Assembly (NCBI RefSeq): GCF_017565305.1 | Contig: NZ_JAGEKP010000004.1 | Span: 124,001-188,000 of the forward strand | Reading direction: 5' to 3' | Origin: Leifsonia sp. TF02-11 | GTDB taxonomy: Bacteria > Actinomycetota > Actinomycetes > Actinomycetales > Microbacteriaceae | DNA length: 64,000 nucleotides | Shown: one piece after another, positions 19,564 to 28,695 of the stretch | Numbering within the stretch: position 1 is the first letter of the stretch | Layout: each line of letters starts with the position of its first letter | Translations under genes and position numbers: made by a program | Notes under the pieces: generated by a model | The model's input: only the letters and a program-made list of their open reading frames with translations | Told to the model about the DNA's origin: nothing | The model's database searches: none

Positions 19564-20400
19564 TCAGTGCCGGCGGGCAGCCCGCCGCGGGAAGCCCTCG
19601 CGGTGCACGCCGCTCTCCGGCGTCGCCAGGACGTCGACCACGACGACGGTCACGTTGTCGCGGCCGCCGTTGCCCAGCGCCGCGTCCATCAGCTGCTGTG
19701 CGGCGTCGAGCGGCGAGCTGCCCTCGCCGAGGAAGTAGCGGATCCCGTGCTCGGTGAGCTCCTTCGTCAGACCGTCGGAACAGACCAGCAGCCGTGAGCC
19801 GGCGACGATCGGGAAGAGGAAGTAGTCGGGGACCGGGTCTTCGTTGAACCCGACGGCACGCGTGATCACATTGCTGTGGGGGTGGACCTCGGCCTCCTCC
19901 GGAGTGATGGCACCGGCGTCCAGGAGTTCCTGCACGATCGAGTGGTCGACCGTCAACTGCTCGAGCGTGCCGTCGCGGTAGCTGTAGACACGCGAATCGC
20001 CGATGTTGAACACCAGCCAGTACGGAGCCCCCTCGACCAGCGTGAGGGCGATACCCGTCACAGTTGTCCCGGTCCCGAGGTCGGTCTGGCCGACCCCCCT
20101 GGTCATATCGCCGACGGCGTCGCGCAGCGCGCTCGTCAGCGACGTCTCCGTCACGAAATCGGTGCGGACCTTCTCCGCCAGCCGGGTCACCACGGCGGTG
20201 CTGGCGAAGTCTCCCGCCGTGTGCCCTCCCATTCCGTCGGCGACCGCGAAGATCGGCGACCGGGCGAGGAGGCTGTCCTCGTTGACGCTGCGGCGGTAGC
20301 CGGTGTCGCTGAGCGCCGCCCAGCCGAGGCTGATGCGCGCATCGGCACCTCCCGGAACCACCACGGTGTGGCGACGGTTGGTGCGACCGATCTGGGTCAC
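19564..20400 (-). CDS. PP2C-family Ser/Thr protein phosphatase
   Basis: 278 residues, soluble. Metal-binding motifs of the PPM family are present in order: RSVNEDS (39-43), ADGMGGH (Asp55), GDSRVYSYRDG, SDGLTKEL and GGRDNVTVVVVD. It should dephosphorylate substrates of the neighbouring Ser/Thr kinase in the cytosol. GTG 20400 is fixed by a GTGA overlap with the upstream FHA gene. No membrane segment, unlike mycobacterial PstP. The last 20 residues are basic (FPRRAARRH). Confidence 0.93.
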   Translation of the reverse strand: MTQIGRTNRRHTVVVPGGADARISLGWAALSDTGYRRSVNEDSLLARSPIFAVADGMGGHTAGDFASTAVVTRLAEKVRTDFVTETSLTSALRDAVGDMTRGVGQTDLGTGTTVTGIALTLVEGAPYWLVFNIGDSRVYSYRDGTLEQLTVDHSIVQELLDAGAITPEEAEVHPHSNVITRAVGFNEDPVPDYFLFPIVAGSRLLVCSDGLTKELTEHGIRYFLGEGSSPLDAAQQLMDAALGNGGRDNVTVVVVDVLATPESGVHREGFPRRAARRH

Positions 20401-21665
20401 TCGCGTCCTTCTTCTCGACGGTCCGCCCCCGACGCCGGCTGAGGTGCGCCCTGCGGGCCGTCGGCCGGGACGGCGGTGATCTCGATGATATTACCGTCGC
20501 CGATCTGCACAACGGATCCGGGCAGCACGACCGTCGACTCGCCGGGCCGCAGGCGGGCGGAGGCCCCGCCCGGTCGCACGACGACCGTCCCGTTCGTCGA
20601 CCGGAGGTCGGTGACGACCACGGCGTCCCCCGACTGCTCGATGCGCACGTGCGTCGAGGAGACCTCGTGCTCGGGCGACGGCACCGCGATCAGACGCGGC
20701 AGCTCGCCCGACTCCACCCGGGCCAGTGACGGCTTGCGCCCCACGAGGATCGGCGCGTCCAGTCGGATGCTGTCCCCCGGTCCGACGCGGACGGCGAAGC
20801 GCCGCTGCTCCGGTTGCGGCCCGACCGGCTCGAGGTCGGTCGGCCGGGGCGATGTCCCGTCTCCGGCGCGGCCACCGGGCGTGTCGCGCGGACCGGTGGA
20901 CAGCGGCTGCTCGGTCGCCGTCCCCGGCTCCTCGATGTCGATCGCCCCGGGGAGTTCGTGGGCGACAGGAATCCGCTGGACCACCGGGTCCGCCTCGGGC
21001 GACTCCGCGAGCTCTGTCGGCGCGTCGTGCCGGGAGAACAGGCTGGAGCTGCGGGGACGGTCGCGGATGATCGTCTCGTCTGAGCTCGCATCGTCAGCGG
21101 GAGACCCGGCCGCGGCGGCGTCGCCTGTGTCTGCAGGTCCGACCCGGTCGGCCGTGCGCTCGACACGCTCGATCGGCGTGCTCGACCAGGTCAGCAGCTC
21201 GCCGTCGACCACGCCGAGGCCGATCGGAAGCGAACCGACGGCGAGCCGGGCGACCGGAGCGGTGGGCAGATCGTCGCCGCCGAGCGCGAGGCCGGTGACG
21301 TTCCGGAACTCCGCCAGCACCCACGGCTGGACTCCGCCCGAGCCGAACCGCCTGGCTCCGCCGACCGAGAAGATGTCCAGCGCCGCGGACCCGCGGACCA
21401 CCGCTGTGACGACGATCTCACCCTGTGCGTTGGGCTCGCCGAGCTCCGCCACGGCGAAGGAGCGGACGCTGTCCGGCCCGGCCAGCGGGAACGCACCGAC
21501 CACCGACTCGATGGTCGCCAGATCGGAGTCGGCCAGCCACCACACCGCGTCGACGATGCTGTCGGCGGCCGTGCTCTCGACACAGGCGACGAACCGCCGC
21601 CCGGCGATGAGCAGCCAGCGGGACGGACCTGCAGTCGGTGCGTACCGCGTGAAGCCGGGAGCCAC
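20397..21665 (-). CDS. FHA-domain protein heading the kinase/Ig/MoxR block
   Basis: 422 residues. The N-terminal 170 residues resemble no family I can name. A disordered acidic/proline linker (about 170-300) follows, with a C-terminal FHA domain at about 305-395 (ILVGRKP, SSTHVRIEQ, RSTNGT). The linker contains DETIIRDRP, a Thr in acidic context that could be a kinase site, as in GarA/FhaB-type proteins (inference). GTG 21665 follows an AGGAGG some ten bases upstream. First gene of the block, so its upstream region (21666-21749) should hold the main promoter; TAGACT on the minus strand near 21740 is a possible -10. Confidence 0.85.
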   Translation of the reverse strand: MAPGFTRYAPTAGPSRWLLIAGRRFVACVESTAADSIVDAVWWLADSDLATIESVVGAFPLAGPDSVRSFAVAELGEPNAQGEIVVTAVVRGSAALDIFSVGGARRFGSGGVQPWVLAEFRNVTGLALGGDDLPTAPVARLAVGSLPIGLGVVDGELLTWSSTPIERVERTADRVGPADTGDAAAAGSPADDASSDETIIRDRPRSSSLFSRHDAPTELAESPEADPVVQRIPVAHELPGAIDIEEPGTATEQPLSTGPRDTPGGRAGDGTSPRPTDLEPVGPQPEQRRFAVRVGPGDSIRLDAPILVGRKPSLARVESGELPRLIAVPSPEHEVSSTHVRIEQSGDAVVVTDLRSTNGTVVVRPGGASARLRPGESTVVLPGSVVQIGDGNIIEITAVPADGPQGAPQPASGADRREEGRE

Positions 21666-21749
21666 TCGGGGGTTCCTCCTGGTCTGCGACGGACCGGGGC
21701 AGCTCCCCGATGTAGGACGTGACGTACGGGACGAGTCTAGCCGCCCGGC

Positions 21750-22487
21750 TCAGGCGGACAGCGCAGTGGCGACAAGGCGGAACGGGGTCCCAGCGCACCG
21801 GACCGCGTCGTCTCCGACCTGCGCGACGGCCCCCGCCAGCACCGTCGGGTCGGTCGACACCATGACGCGCCCCCACTCGTTGACCAGTATCGTCGGACGC
21901 CCGACTCCGAGCAGGGCAGGGAGCAGCTCCCGCTCGAGACGCCGCACGTAGACGTCGACGCCGACCACCCCGAGCATCCGCGCGCCGCGCTCAACGGGCG
22001 AGGTGATGGTGACGATGTAGTCGCACGCGCACAGGTGGTCGACGTACGGCCCGGTGATGTGGGTGCGGTGGGTCGACCGCGGGATGCTGTACCACTCCAG
22101 CGATCGGAAATCGCGCAGGTAGTCCGAGTACGAGCGCGAGGCCAGATCCAACCGGCTCGGCTCGGACGTCGCGCCCGTGAGCGGGTTGTCGTCGAGCGGC
22201 CCGAGCCACCAGGCGAAGTGGAGGTCGTCCCCTCCGGTGAACTCCGGAGCGGCGACGAACCCCGCGCCGACGAGCACGGGATCGTCCTCGCGCAGTGCGG
22301 GCAGCACCAGGCGCTCGATCAGGTCGTCGAGCGCCGCGGCGGGCATCCCCTCTGCGCTCTGGGCGGCGAGGACGGCGTCGCGCCAGTCCGTGAGCCGCGC
22401 TTGGAGATCGCCGAAGAGGGCGCTCACACGCGCTGCCGCAGCGTCGAGCCGCGCGTCGTCCTGCGTCGTCACGACCAGCTCAGCCAT
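21750..22487 (-). CDS. Soluble cache (PDC-like) sensor domain protein paired with a GntR regulator
   Basis: 245 residues with no signal peptide and no membrane segment. The central and C-terminal parts look like a cache/PDC ligand-binding fold: DYIVTITSPV followed by MLGVVGVDVYVRRLERELLP, the GVVGVD strand typical of cache domains, and before it an aromatic-rich part (HFAWWLGPLD). Cache domains normally sit outside the cell on receptors, so a free cytosolic one is unusual. ATG 22487 has GGAGGGA upstream and lies 8 nt inside the end of the GntR gene, so the two are co-translated. A ligand-sensing partner for that regulator is the simplest reading (inference). Confidence 0.72.
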   Translation of the reverse strand: MAELVVTTQDDARLDAAAARVSALFGDLQARLTDWRDAVLAAQSAEGMPAAALDDLIERLVLPALREDDPVLVGAGFVAAPEFTGGDDLHFAWWLGPLDDNPLTGATSEPSRLDLASRSYSDYLRDFRSLEWYSIPRSTHRTHITGPYVDHLCACDYIVTITSPVERGARMLGVVGVDVYVRRLERELLPALLGVGRPTILVNEWGRVMVSTDPTVLAGAVAQVGDDAVRCAGTPFRLVATALSA

Positions 22488-23265
22488 CGATCGTCCCTCC
22501 CGTCTCGATCCGGGCCTTCGCGGCGAGCAACCAGCGCGCCACGCCGCCGAGCAGCGCGGTGACCTCGGCTCGCGCGGCCGCGGCGTCGCTCGCGGCGACC
22601 GCATCGGCGATGGCCCGGACGGATCCGGCCGTCCCCTCCCGGAGGGCGGCGTCGCGCATCCCGAGCCACAACAGTGGGCCGAACTCGGCCTGCAGTCGGA
22701 TCTGCTCGCGCACCAGGCGGGTCGACTGGCTCAGCACGGCCAGCTCCAGCAGGAATCCCCCTGCGCTGCGCCGCGCCTCCGCCGGCTCGCTGAAGTCCGC
22801 TGCCGCGAGCCAGGCCGCCAGCCGGGCATCGTCGGCGGGGGTCGTGCGCTCGGCGGCCCGGTCGGCGCAGCCCGCCGCGATCGCCGTGACGTAGACGGTG
22901 AGATCGCTCAGCTCGACCTGCGAGAGGCCCCGCAGTCGAGTCGCCAGCATCGGCCCGTCTGCGTCACCGGGGTGGACGACGAAGCTCCCGCCGTCCCTGC
23001 CGCGGCGCGTCTCGACCAGTCCGGCCTCTCGCAGCATCCCGAGGCCTTCGCGCGCTGTCACCAGAGCGACGCCGAACCTCCGCGCCAGGTCGGCCTCGCT
23101 GGGCAGGCGCTCACCCGGGCTGAGCACGCCGAGCACGATGGCGTCGGCGAGGCGCCGGGCCACCTGCTCAGCGCGTCCGGCGTCGGAGAGCTGAGCGAAG
23201 ACGGCGTCGCGCGCACCTGGCGCCGGCCGCGTCGTTCGGGCAGCATCGCGGGTGGAGGTGGTCAC
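22480..23265 (-). CDS. GntR-family transcriptional regulator with His-less FCD-like domain
   Basis: 261 residues. Winged helix at about 35-95 (RLPSEADLARRFGVALVTAR then GLVETRRGRDGGSFVV). The C-terminal helical domain (about 100-255) has the size and pattern of an FCD effector domain, but the metal-binding histidines are missing: the usual FH..L reads FLLELAVLSQSTRLV and the usual HRAI reads VRAIADAV. The domain contains no His at all. Start chosen as GTG 23265; ATG 23292 is an alternative without a clear ribosome site. Divergent from the CoA-transferase operon, which it probably controls. Confidence 0.85.
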   Translation of the reverse strand: MTTSTRDAARTTRPAPGARDAVFAQLSDAGRAEQVARRLADAIVLGVLSPGERLPSEADLARRFGVALVTAREGLGMLREAGLVETRRGRDGGSFVVHPGDADGPMLATRLRGLSQVELSDLTVYVTAIAAGCADRAAERTTPADDARLAAWLAAADFSEPAEARRSAGGFLLELAVLSQSTRLVREQIRLQAEFGPLLWLGMRDAALREGTAGSVRAIADAVAASDAAAARAEVTALLGGVARWLLAAKARIETGGTIDG

Positions 23266-23352
23266 CCCACCACGATATCCCGACCCAATCATTCGATATA
23301 GGATGAATTCGGCGCGAGCCCGGAAACGGCCGTGAGAGCGAAGGAGCGGACC
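23266..23352. promoter_or_regulatory. Divergent control region of the GntR/cache and CoA-transferase operons
   Basis: An AT-rich island in GC-rich surroundings. TAGGAT at 23299-23304 (within TATAGGAT) is a possible -10 for the rightward operon. Two CGATAT hexamers (23273-23278 and 23294-23299) stand 21 bp apart, two helical turns, and could be regulator half sites. Low confidence on the operator. Confidence 0.4.
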
Positions 23353-24522
23353 ATGACCGACAGCATCCTGTCCGGAGTGCGGGTCGCCGACTTCTCCCGC
23401 GTCCTGGCCGGCCCCTATGCCACGATGATGCTCGCCGACTTCGGCGCCGACGTCGTCAAGATCGAGAGCCCGGCCGGCGACGACACGCGCGCGTGGCGGC
23501 CTCCCGTCGACGACGCGGGCGAGTCCACCTACTTCGGCGCCGTCAACCGCAACAAGCGCTCCGTCGTGTGCGACCTGACCACCGCGGAGGGCCTCGCGGC
23601 CGCGCGCGCTCTCGCCGAGACGGCCGACGTGGTCGTCGAGAACTTCCGGCCGGGGGTGATGGAGCGCTTCGGGCTCGACGAACAGAGCCTCCGCGCGGCC
23701 AACCCCGGTCTGGTCTACTGCTCGATCACGGGGTTCGGGCGCGAAGCCGGCGCCGACCTCCCCGGCTACGACCTCCTCGTGCAGGCGGTCGGCGGCCTGA
23801 TGAGCATCACGGGCCCGGCCGACGGCGAACCCAGCAAAGTGGGCGTCGCGCTCGTCGACGTCCTCACCGGCCAGAACGCACTCGCCGGCATCCTGCTCGC
23901 CCTGCGCGAGCGGGACCGCACCGGGCACGGCTCGCGCGTCGACGTCGACCTCCTCGGCTCGCTGCTCGCCGCACTCACCAATCAGGCGTCCAGCACGCTC
24001 GCGACCGGCCGCTCCCCCGCCCGGCTGGGCAACGCGCACCCGAGCATCGCACCATACGAGCTCTTCCGCGCCGCCGATCGCGAGCTCGTCGTCGCCGTCG
24101 GCAACGACCGTCAGTTCGCCGCCTTCGCGGCGGCGCTCGGCCTCCCGGAGCTCGCCGACGACCCCCGGTTCGCGACCAACGAGGAACGCGTGCACAACCG
24201 CCACGAGCTCCGCGCGCTCCTCGAGCCCGCGCTGCGCCGCCGCGACGCAGCCGACTGGGTGGCCGACTTCGGCGCGGCACGGGTCCCCTCCGGCCTCGTC
24301 AACAGCGTCGCAGAGGCGTTCGAGTTCGCGGCCTCGCTCGGCCTCGACGCGGTCGCGACGACCGTCGACCCCGCCACCGGACGCACCTCGCGTCAACCCG
24401 CGACCCCGATCCGCCTCGACACGGCGCCCGCCGTTCACCGCACGCCGCCGCCGCTTCTCGGCGCGCACGACCCCGTGTGGGCGGAGGCACTCTCCGCCCG
24501 CACCGAAAGGACCGCTCCATGA
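23353..24522 (+). CDS. Class III (CaiB/BaiF) CoA-transferase
   Basis: 389 residues, typical length. N-terminal VADFSRVLAGPYATMMLADF and GADVVKIESP, then NRNKRSV and NFRPGVMERFGL, are hallmarks of family III CoA-transferases. They move CoA from one carboxylate to another. ATG 23353 is chosen over GTG 23332 because AAGGAG at 23341-23346 sits at good distance. It overlaps the following acyl-CoA dehydrogenase gene (ATGA). That pairing matches succinyl-CoA:glutarate CoA-transferase with glutaryl-CoA dehydrogenase, so glutarate is the best guess for its substrate (inference). Confidence 0.88.
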   Translation: MTDSILSGVRVADFSRVLAGPYATMMLADFGADVVKIESPAGDDTRAWRPPVDDAGESTYFGAVNRNKRSVVCDLTTAEGLAAARALAETADVVVENFRPGVMERFGLDEQSLRAANPGLVYCSITGFGREAGADLPGYDLLVQAVGGLMSITGPADGEPSKVGVALVDVLTGQNALAGILLALRERDRTGHGSRVDVDLLGSLLAALTNQASSTLATGRSPARLGNAHPSIAPYELFRAADRELVVAVGNDRQFAAFAAALGLPELADDPRFATNEERVHNRHELRALLEPALRRRDAADWVADFGAARVPSGLVNSVAEAFEFAASLGLDAVATTVDPATGRTSRQPATPIRLDTAPAVHRTPPPLLGAHDPVWAEALSARTERTAP

Positions 24523-25688
24523 CCTCCGCATCCGCCACGCTCCACGAGGCCTTCAGCATCGACCGCCTCCTCACCGAGGACGAACTGCGCTGGCGTGACG
24601 AGGCAAGGCGCTTCGCCGCAGAGCGCATCGCCCCGGTCATCGCACAGGACTTCGAGGACAAGCACTTCCGGAAGGAGCTCGTCGGGGAGCTCGGGGCACT
24701 CGGCGTGCTCGGCATGCACTTGAAGGACCCGGGCTGCGCGGGCGCCGGTGCTGTCGCCTACGGCCTGGTCTGCCACGAACTGGAGGCCGTCGACAGCGGG
24801 TGGCGCACGTTCGTCTCCGTGCAGGGCTCGCTCGCCATGAGCGCGATCTCCAAGTTCGGCTCCGACGAACAGAAGGCCGAGTGGCTCGCGCCGATGGCCC
24901 GCGGCGAGCGCATCGGCTGCTTCGCGCTCACCGAGCCGCAGGGCGGCAGCGACCCCGCCGCCATGACGACGCGGGCGCGCCACGAGGGCGGCGACTGGGT
25001 GATCACCGGCGCCAAGCGCTGGATCGGCCTGGCGTCGCTCGCCGACGTCGCCGTGGTCTGGGCGGCGACCGACGACGGCGTACGCGGCTTCGCGGTCCCG
25101 ACGGCGACTCCCGGGTTCACGGCGACGCCGATCGACGGCAAGCTGTCGATGCGCGCGTCGGTGCAGTGCGACATCGTGCTCGACGAGGTCCGGGTCCCCG
25201 AGTCCGCGATGCTGCCGGGCGCTCGCGGACTGTCCGGACCGTTCTCCTGCCTCAACGAGGCGCGGTACGGCATCGTCTGGGGTGCGATGGGCGCGGCGCG
25301 ATCCTGCCTGGAGGTCTCCATCGAGCGCGCGACGACCCGAGAGGTGTTCGGTCGGCCGATCGGCGCGACCCAGCTGATCCAGCAGAAGCTGGCGGACATG
25401 CTGGTGGAGTACGAGAAGGGGATGCTGCTCGCCCTGCACCTGGGCCGGCTCAAGGAGGCGGGGCGGCTCACGCCGACGCAGATCAGCGTCGGCAAGCTCA
25501 ACAGCGTGCGGGAGGCTCTCGCGATCGCCCGGGAGGCGCGCACCATCCTCGGCGGCGACGGCATCACCGACGCGTTCCCGGTGATGCGGCACATGGCCAA
25601 TCTGGAGTCCGTGCGCACCTACGAGGGCACCGACGAGATCCACACGCTCGTGCTCGGGCGCGCGCTGACCGGGCTGGCGGCCTTCTGA
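24519..25688 (+). CDS. Acyl-CoA dehydrogenase, glutaryl-CoA dehydrogenase-like
   Basis: 389 residues, FAD-dependent. FALTEPQGGSDPAAM and WVITGAKRWIG are the flavin and substrate segments; RTYEGTDEIHTLVLGR near the C-terminus holds the catalytic base Glu369 in the position used by glutaryl-CoA dehydrogenase. RYGIVWGAMGAA is also characteristic of that subgroup. It would convert glutaryl-CoA to crotonyl-CoA and CO2. Start ATG 24519 is fixed by the ATGA overlap, and its TGA shares a base with the next ATG (TGATG). Subgroup assignment is by motif only. Confidence 0.87.
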   Translation: MTSASATLHEAFSIDRLLTEDELRWRDEARRFAAERIAPVIAQDFEDKHFRKELVGELGALGVLGMHLKDPGCAGAGAVAYGLVCHELEAVDSGWRTFVSVQGSLAMSAISKFGSDEQKAEWLAPMARGERIGCFALTEPQGGSDPAAMTTRARHEGGDWVITGAKRWIGLASLADVAVVWAATDDGVRGFAVPTATPGFTATPIDGKLSMRASVQCDIVLDEVRVPESAMLPGARGLSGPFSCLNEARYGIVWGAMGAARSCLEVSIERATTREVFGRPIGATQLIQQKLADMLVEYEKGMLLALHLGRLKEAGRLTPTQISVGKLNSVREALAIAREARTILGGDGITDAFPVMRHMANLESVRTYEGTDEIHTLVLGRALTGLAAF

Positions 25689-27082
25689 TGGGCGACGCCC
25701 TCCTCGACGCTGCGACCGCTGCCGCCTCCGCCGCCGCGCTGCTGCCGACCACCCGCGAGGAGCGGGCGACCTGGCTCGACCGGCTCGCCGCCGCTCTGGA
25801 GGCCGACCGCACGGGACTCGTCGCCCTCGCGGCAGAGGAGACGCACCTGTCGGCGGCGCGGCTCGACGGCGAGATCACCCGCACCGCGGCGCAGCTCCGG
25901 TTCTTCGCCGGCGTCGCGCGCGAGGGCGGCTATCTCGAGGCCACGATCGACTCCCCCGACCCGGCCCTGATCCCGCCGCGGCCCGATCTGCGGCGCATCC
26001 TCCGCCCGATCGGACCGGTCGCGGTCTACACCGCGTCCAACTTCCCGTTCGCGTTCTCGGTACTGGGCAACGACACGGCCTCGGCGCTCGCCGCAGGGTG
26101 TCCGGTCATCGTCAAGGCGCATCCCGGCCACCCTCGGCTGTCCCGGCGTACGGCTGACCTCGCCGTCGGCGTGCTGCCGAGCGGCTGGTTCGCGCTGGTG
26201 GAGGGCATGGAGGCCGGTGTCGCCCTCGTGCAGCACCCCGGCGTGCGCGCGGCCGGATTCACGGGTTCGGAGCGCGGCGGTCGCGCCCTGTTCGACCTCG
26301 CGGTCTCCCGGCCGGACCCGATCCCGTTCTACGGCGAGCTCGGCAGCATCAATCCGGTGATCGTCACGCGCGCCGCCGCCCGCGAGCGTGCCGCCGACAT
26401 CGGTGCAGGACTCGTCGGCTCGTTCACCCGGGATGCCGGCCAGTACTGCACCAAGCCGGGGCTCGTGTTCGTGCCGTCCGGCGAGGGTGTCGACGACGCC
26501 GTCGCCGCCGCGCTCGGCTCGGCTCCGACCTCCCGCCAGCTGACCGACGGCATGAGTGCGGCGTACGCCGAGGCGCTGGAGCTGTTCGGAGCGGACGACG
26601 ACGCCACCGTGCTGCTCGGCCCGTACCAGCCGGGAGCGTCGGTCCCCGCTGTGGTGCTGACCGATGCGGCGGCTTTCCTCGCCGGGTCCGACCGCTTCCT
26701 CCAGGAACGGTTCGGCCCGGTGACCGTCGTCGTCTCGTACCGCGACGACGACCTGCCCGCCGTGCTCGCCGCCCTCCAGCCGTCGCTCACCGCGACGATC
26801 CACCGTGCTGCCGGTGAAGATGTCACCGCCCTGGCGGCCGCCCTCGCGCCGATCGCCGGCCGGCTGCTCTTCGACGGCTGGCCCACCGGGGTCGCCATCG
26901 GTTGGGCGCAGCACCACGGCGGGTCGTGGCCGGCGACCACGGCCAGCATCCACACGTCGGTGGGAGCCACCGCGATCCGCCGCTGGCTCACCCCGATCGC
27001 CTACCAGGACGCCCCGCAGGACGTGCTGCCCCTCGAGCTGCGCGACGGCAACCCGCTCGCCGTCCCCCGCCGCGAGTCCTGA
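25688..27082 (+). CDS. Aldehyde dehydrogenase, 2-oxoglutarate-semialdehyde dehydrogenase-like
   Basis: 464 residues, somewhat shorter than classical aldehyde dehydrogenases. Catalytic Cys254 lies in DAGQYCTKPG and the general base in FYGELGSINPV; FTGSERGGRALFDLA marks the NADP-type subgroup that oxidises 2-oxoglutarate semialdehyde (2,5-dioxopentanoate). Third gene of the operon, with a TGATG overlap. With a glutarate pathway in front of it, glutarate semialdehyde or another C5 semialdehyde is possible as substrate; the sequence cannot decide. A long perfect palindrome follows the stop. Confidence 0.85.
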   Translation: MGDALLDAATAAASAAALLPTTREERATWLDRLAAALEADRTGLVALAAEETHLSAARLDGEITRTAAQLRFFAGVAREGGYLEATIDSPDPALIPPRPDLRRILRPIGPVAVYTASNFPFAFSVLGNDTASALAAGCPVIVKAHPGHPRLSRRTADLAVGVLPSGWFALVEGMEAGVALVQHPGVRAAGFTGSERGGRALFDLAVSRPDPIPFYGELGSINPVIVTRAAARERAADIGAGLVGSFTRDAGQYCTKPGLVFVPSGEGVDDAVAAALGSAPTSRQLTDGMSAAYAEALELFGADDDATVLLGPYQPGASVPAVVLTDAAAFLAGSDRFLQERFGPVTVVVSYRDDDLPAVLAALQPSLTATIHRAAGEDVTALAAALAPIAGRLLFDGWPTGVAIGWAQHHGGSWPATTASIHTSVGATAIRRWLTPIAYQDAPQDVLPLELRDGNPLAVPRRES

Positions 27083-27086
27083 CCCG

Positions 27087-27158
27087 CAGCCATCGCTTCC
27101 TCACTTTCTCCCGCGGGCGCTCGGCGTGTCGCGTGAAGAGGTGAGGAAGCGATGGCTG
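27087..27158. repeat. Intergenic palindrome, family 2, copy 1
   Basis: Perfect 18-bp arms CAGCCATCGCTTCCTCAC (27087-27104) and its complement at 27141-27158, enclosing a 36-nt loop that contains CGGCGTGTCGCG. Lies between convergent genes. The reverse complement resembles the element at 63138-63199 across arms and loop. Confidence 0.85.
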
Positions 27159-27165
27159 GGGTCGG

Positions 27166-28695
27166 TCAGTCCGCGGCGGGGGCGGCCTCTTTCGGGCTCT
27201 CGCGGCGGGCGCGGAGCAGCTGGGCCACCTGGATGGCGTCGCCCTCCGGTGCGGTCGACTGGCGGTCCGGCCGGGCGAGGAACAGGTAGAGCAGTCCTGC
27301 GCCGGCGACGATGCCGAGACCGATGAGCACGATCCAGTCGTTGAACCAGCTCCCGGTGTTCGTCGGCCACGCCAGCAGGATCATGGCGAACACGCCGTAG
27401 GCCAGCGCGAGCACATTGACGATCAGCCCCGCGCCGCGCAGCGAGAACGGCCCTGCCGGACGCCAGCCCTTCAGCCGCTGCCGCAGCGACGCCAGCACGA
27501 CCGACTGGAACGCGACGTAGATGCCGAGCACCGCGAACGCCGTCACCTGGGTGATCAGGCCGGACGGCCCCACGTACACGATCAGGCTGATCAGCACCGG
27601 GATGCTGCACGCCACGATGAGGGCGTTGACCGGAACCTTGGTGCGCGGCGACACCTTGGCCAGCCAGCGGTGGGCCGGGATCATCCCGTCGCGGGCGAAC
27701 GAGAACAGCAACCGGCTCGCCGCGGCCTGCAGGCTCAGCACGCACGACAGGAAGGCCGTCACCGCGACGACCAGGAAGATCTTCGCGCCGACCGTGCCGA
27801 GCGTGGACTGCAGGATCTCCGGGATCGGGTCGACGTCCTTGCCCGCGACGATCCGCTCCAGGTCGGGCGCGGCGAGCACGTAGCCGCCGAAGGCGAAGAG
27901 CGCGGAGACTCCGCCGACGACGATCGTCATCATCATGGCCTTGGGGATGCGGCGCGCCGGGTTGGCGACCTCCTCTGCGACGTCGCCGCAGGCCTCGAAC
28001 CCGTAGAAGAGGAAGAGCCCGGCGAGCGCGGCGCCGAGGAACGCGACCAGGTACGAGCCGTGGCCCTCCACTCCCATGGTGTCGAAGAACACCGAGAACG
28101 GGTGCTTCCGCTGGAAGATCAGCAGGTAGAGCCCGACGGCGATCACGCCGATCAGCTCGGCGGAGAGCCCGATGCGGGCGACCGTCGCGAGCGTCTTGGT
28201 GCCCGTGAAGTTGAGTCCGAGCGCCACGACGAGCAACAGCACGGTTAGACCGAGCGTGACCTCGTTGGTCGCCGGGAGGCCGAACAGGCTGGCGAGGAAC
28301 CCGCTGCCGTACGACGCCACCGCCGTGATCGTCACGATCATGGCCCAGATGTAGACCCACGCGGCCATCCACGCGTACCGCCGGCCCCAGAGCCGGCGCG
28401 CCCACGGGTAGATGCCGCCGTGGATCGGGTACTGCGAGACGACTTCGCCGAAGACCAGGGAGACCAGGAACTGGCCGGCGCCCACGATGACGATCCACCA
28501 GATCGAGGGCGGCCCTCCCGTGGCCATCGCGACCGCGAACAGCGAGTACACGCCGACGAGCGGCGACAGGTACGTGAAGCCCAGCGCGAAGTTGGCCCAC
28601 AGGGTCATGGACCTGTTGAAGGAATCCTCGTACCCGAGGACGGCGAGGTGCTCGCTGTCCTCGAGATGGGCGGAGGACGACGGTTCTGCAGACAT
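27166..28695 (-). CDS. APC-family amino acid/amine permease
   Basis: 509 residues with about twelve membrane segments. N-terminal region has LGYEDSFNRSMTLWANFALG and FTYLSPLVG, then GEVVSQYPIHGGIYPWARRLW, typical of the amino acid-polyamine-organocation superfamily. It imports an amino acid or amine across the membrane. ATG 28695 follows GGAAGG. Divergent from an MFS gene and close to the aminobutyraldehyde dehydrogenase, Lrp and aminotransferase genes, so a polyamine, GABA or related amine is a fair guess at substrate. Confidence 0.88.
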   Translation of the reverse strand: MSAEPSSSAHLEDSEHLAVLGYEDSFNRSMTLWANFALGFTYLSPLVGVYSLFAVAMATGGPPSIWWIVIVGAGQFLVSLVFGEVVSQYPIHGGIYPWARRLWGRRYAWMAAWVYIWAMIVTITAVASYGSGFLASLFGLPATNEVTLGLTVLLLVVALGLNFTGTKTLATVARIGLSAELIGVIAVGLYLLIFQRKHPFSVFFDTMGVEGHGSYLVAFLGAALAGLFLFYGFEACGDVAEEVANPARRIPKAMMMTIVVGGVSALFAFGGYVLAAPDLERIVAGKDVDPIPEILQSTLGTVGAKIFLVVAVTAFLSCVLSLQAAASRLLFSFARDGMIPAHRWLAKVSPRTKVPVNALIVACSIPVLISLIVYVGPSGLITQVTAFAVLGIYVAFQSVVLASLRQRLKGWRPAGPFSLRGAGLIVNVLALAYGVFAMILLAWPTNTGSWFNDWIVLIGLGIVAGAGLLYLFLARPDRQSTAPEGDAIQVAQLLRARRESPKEAAPAAD

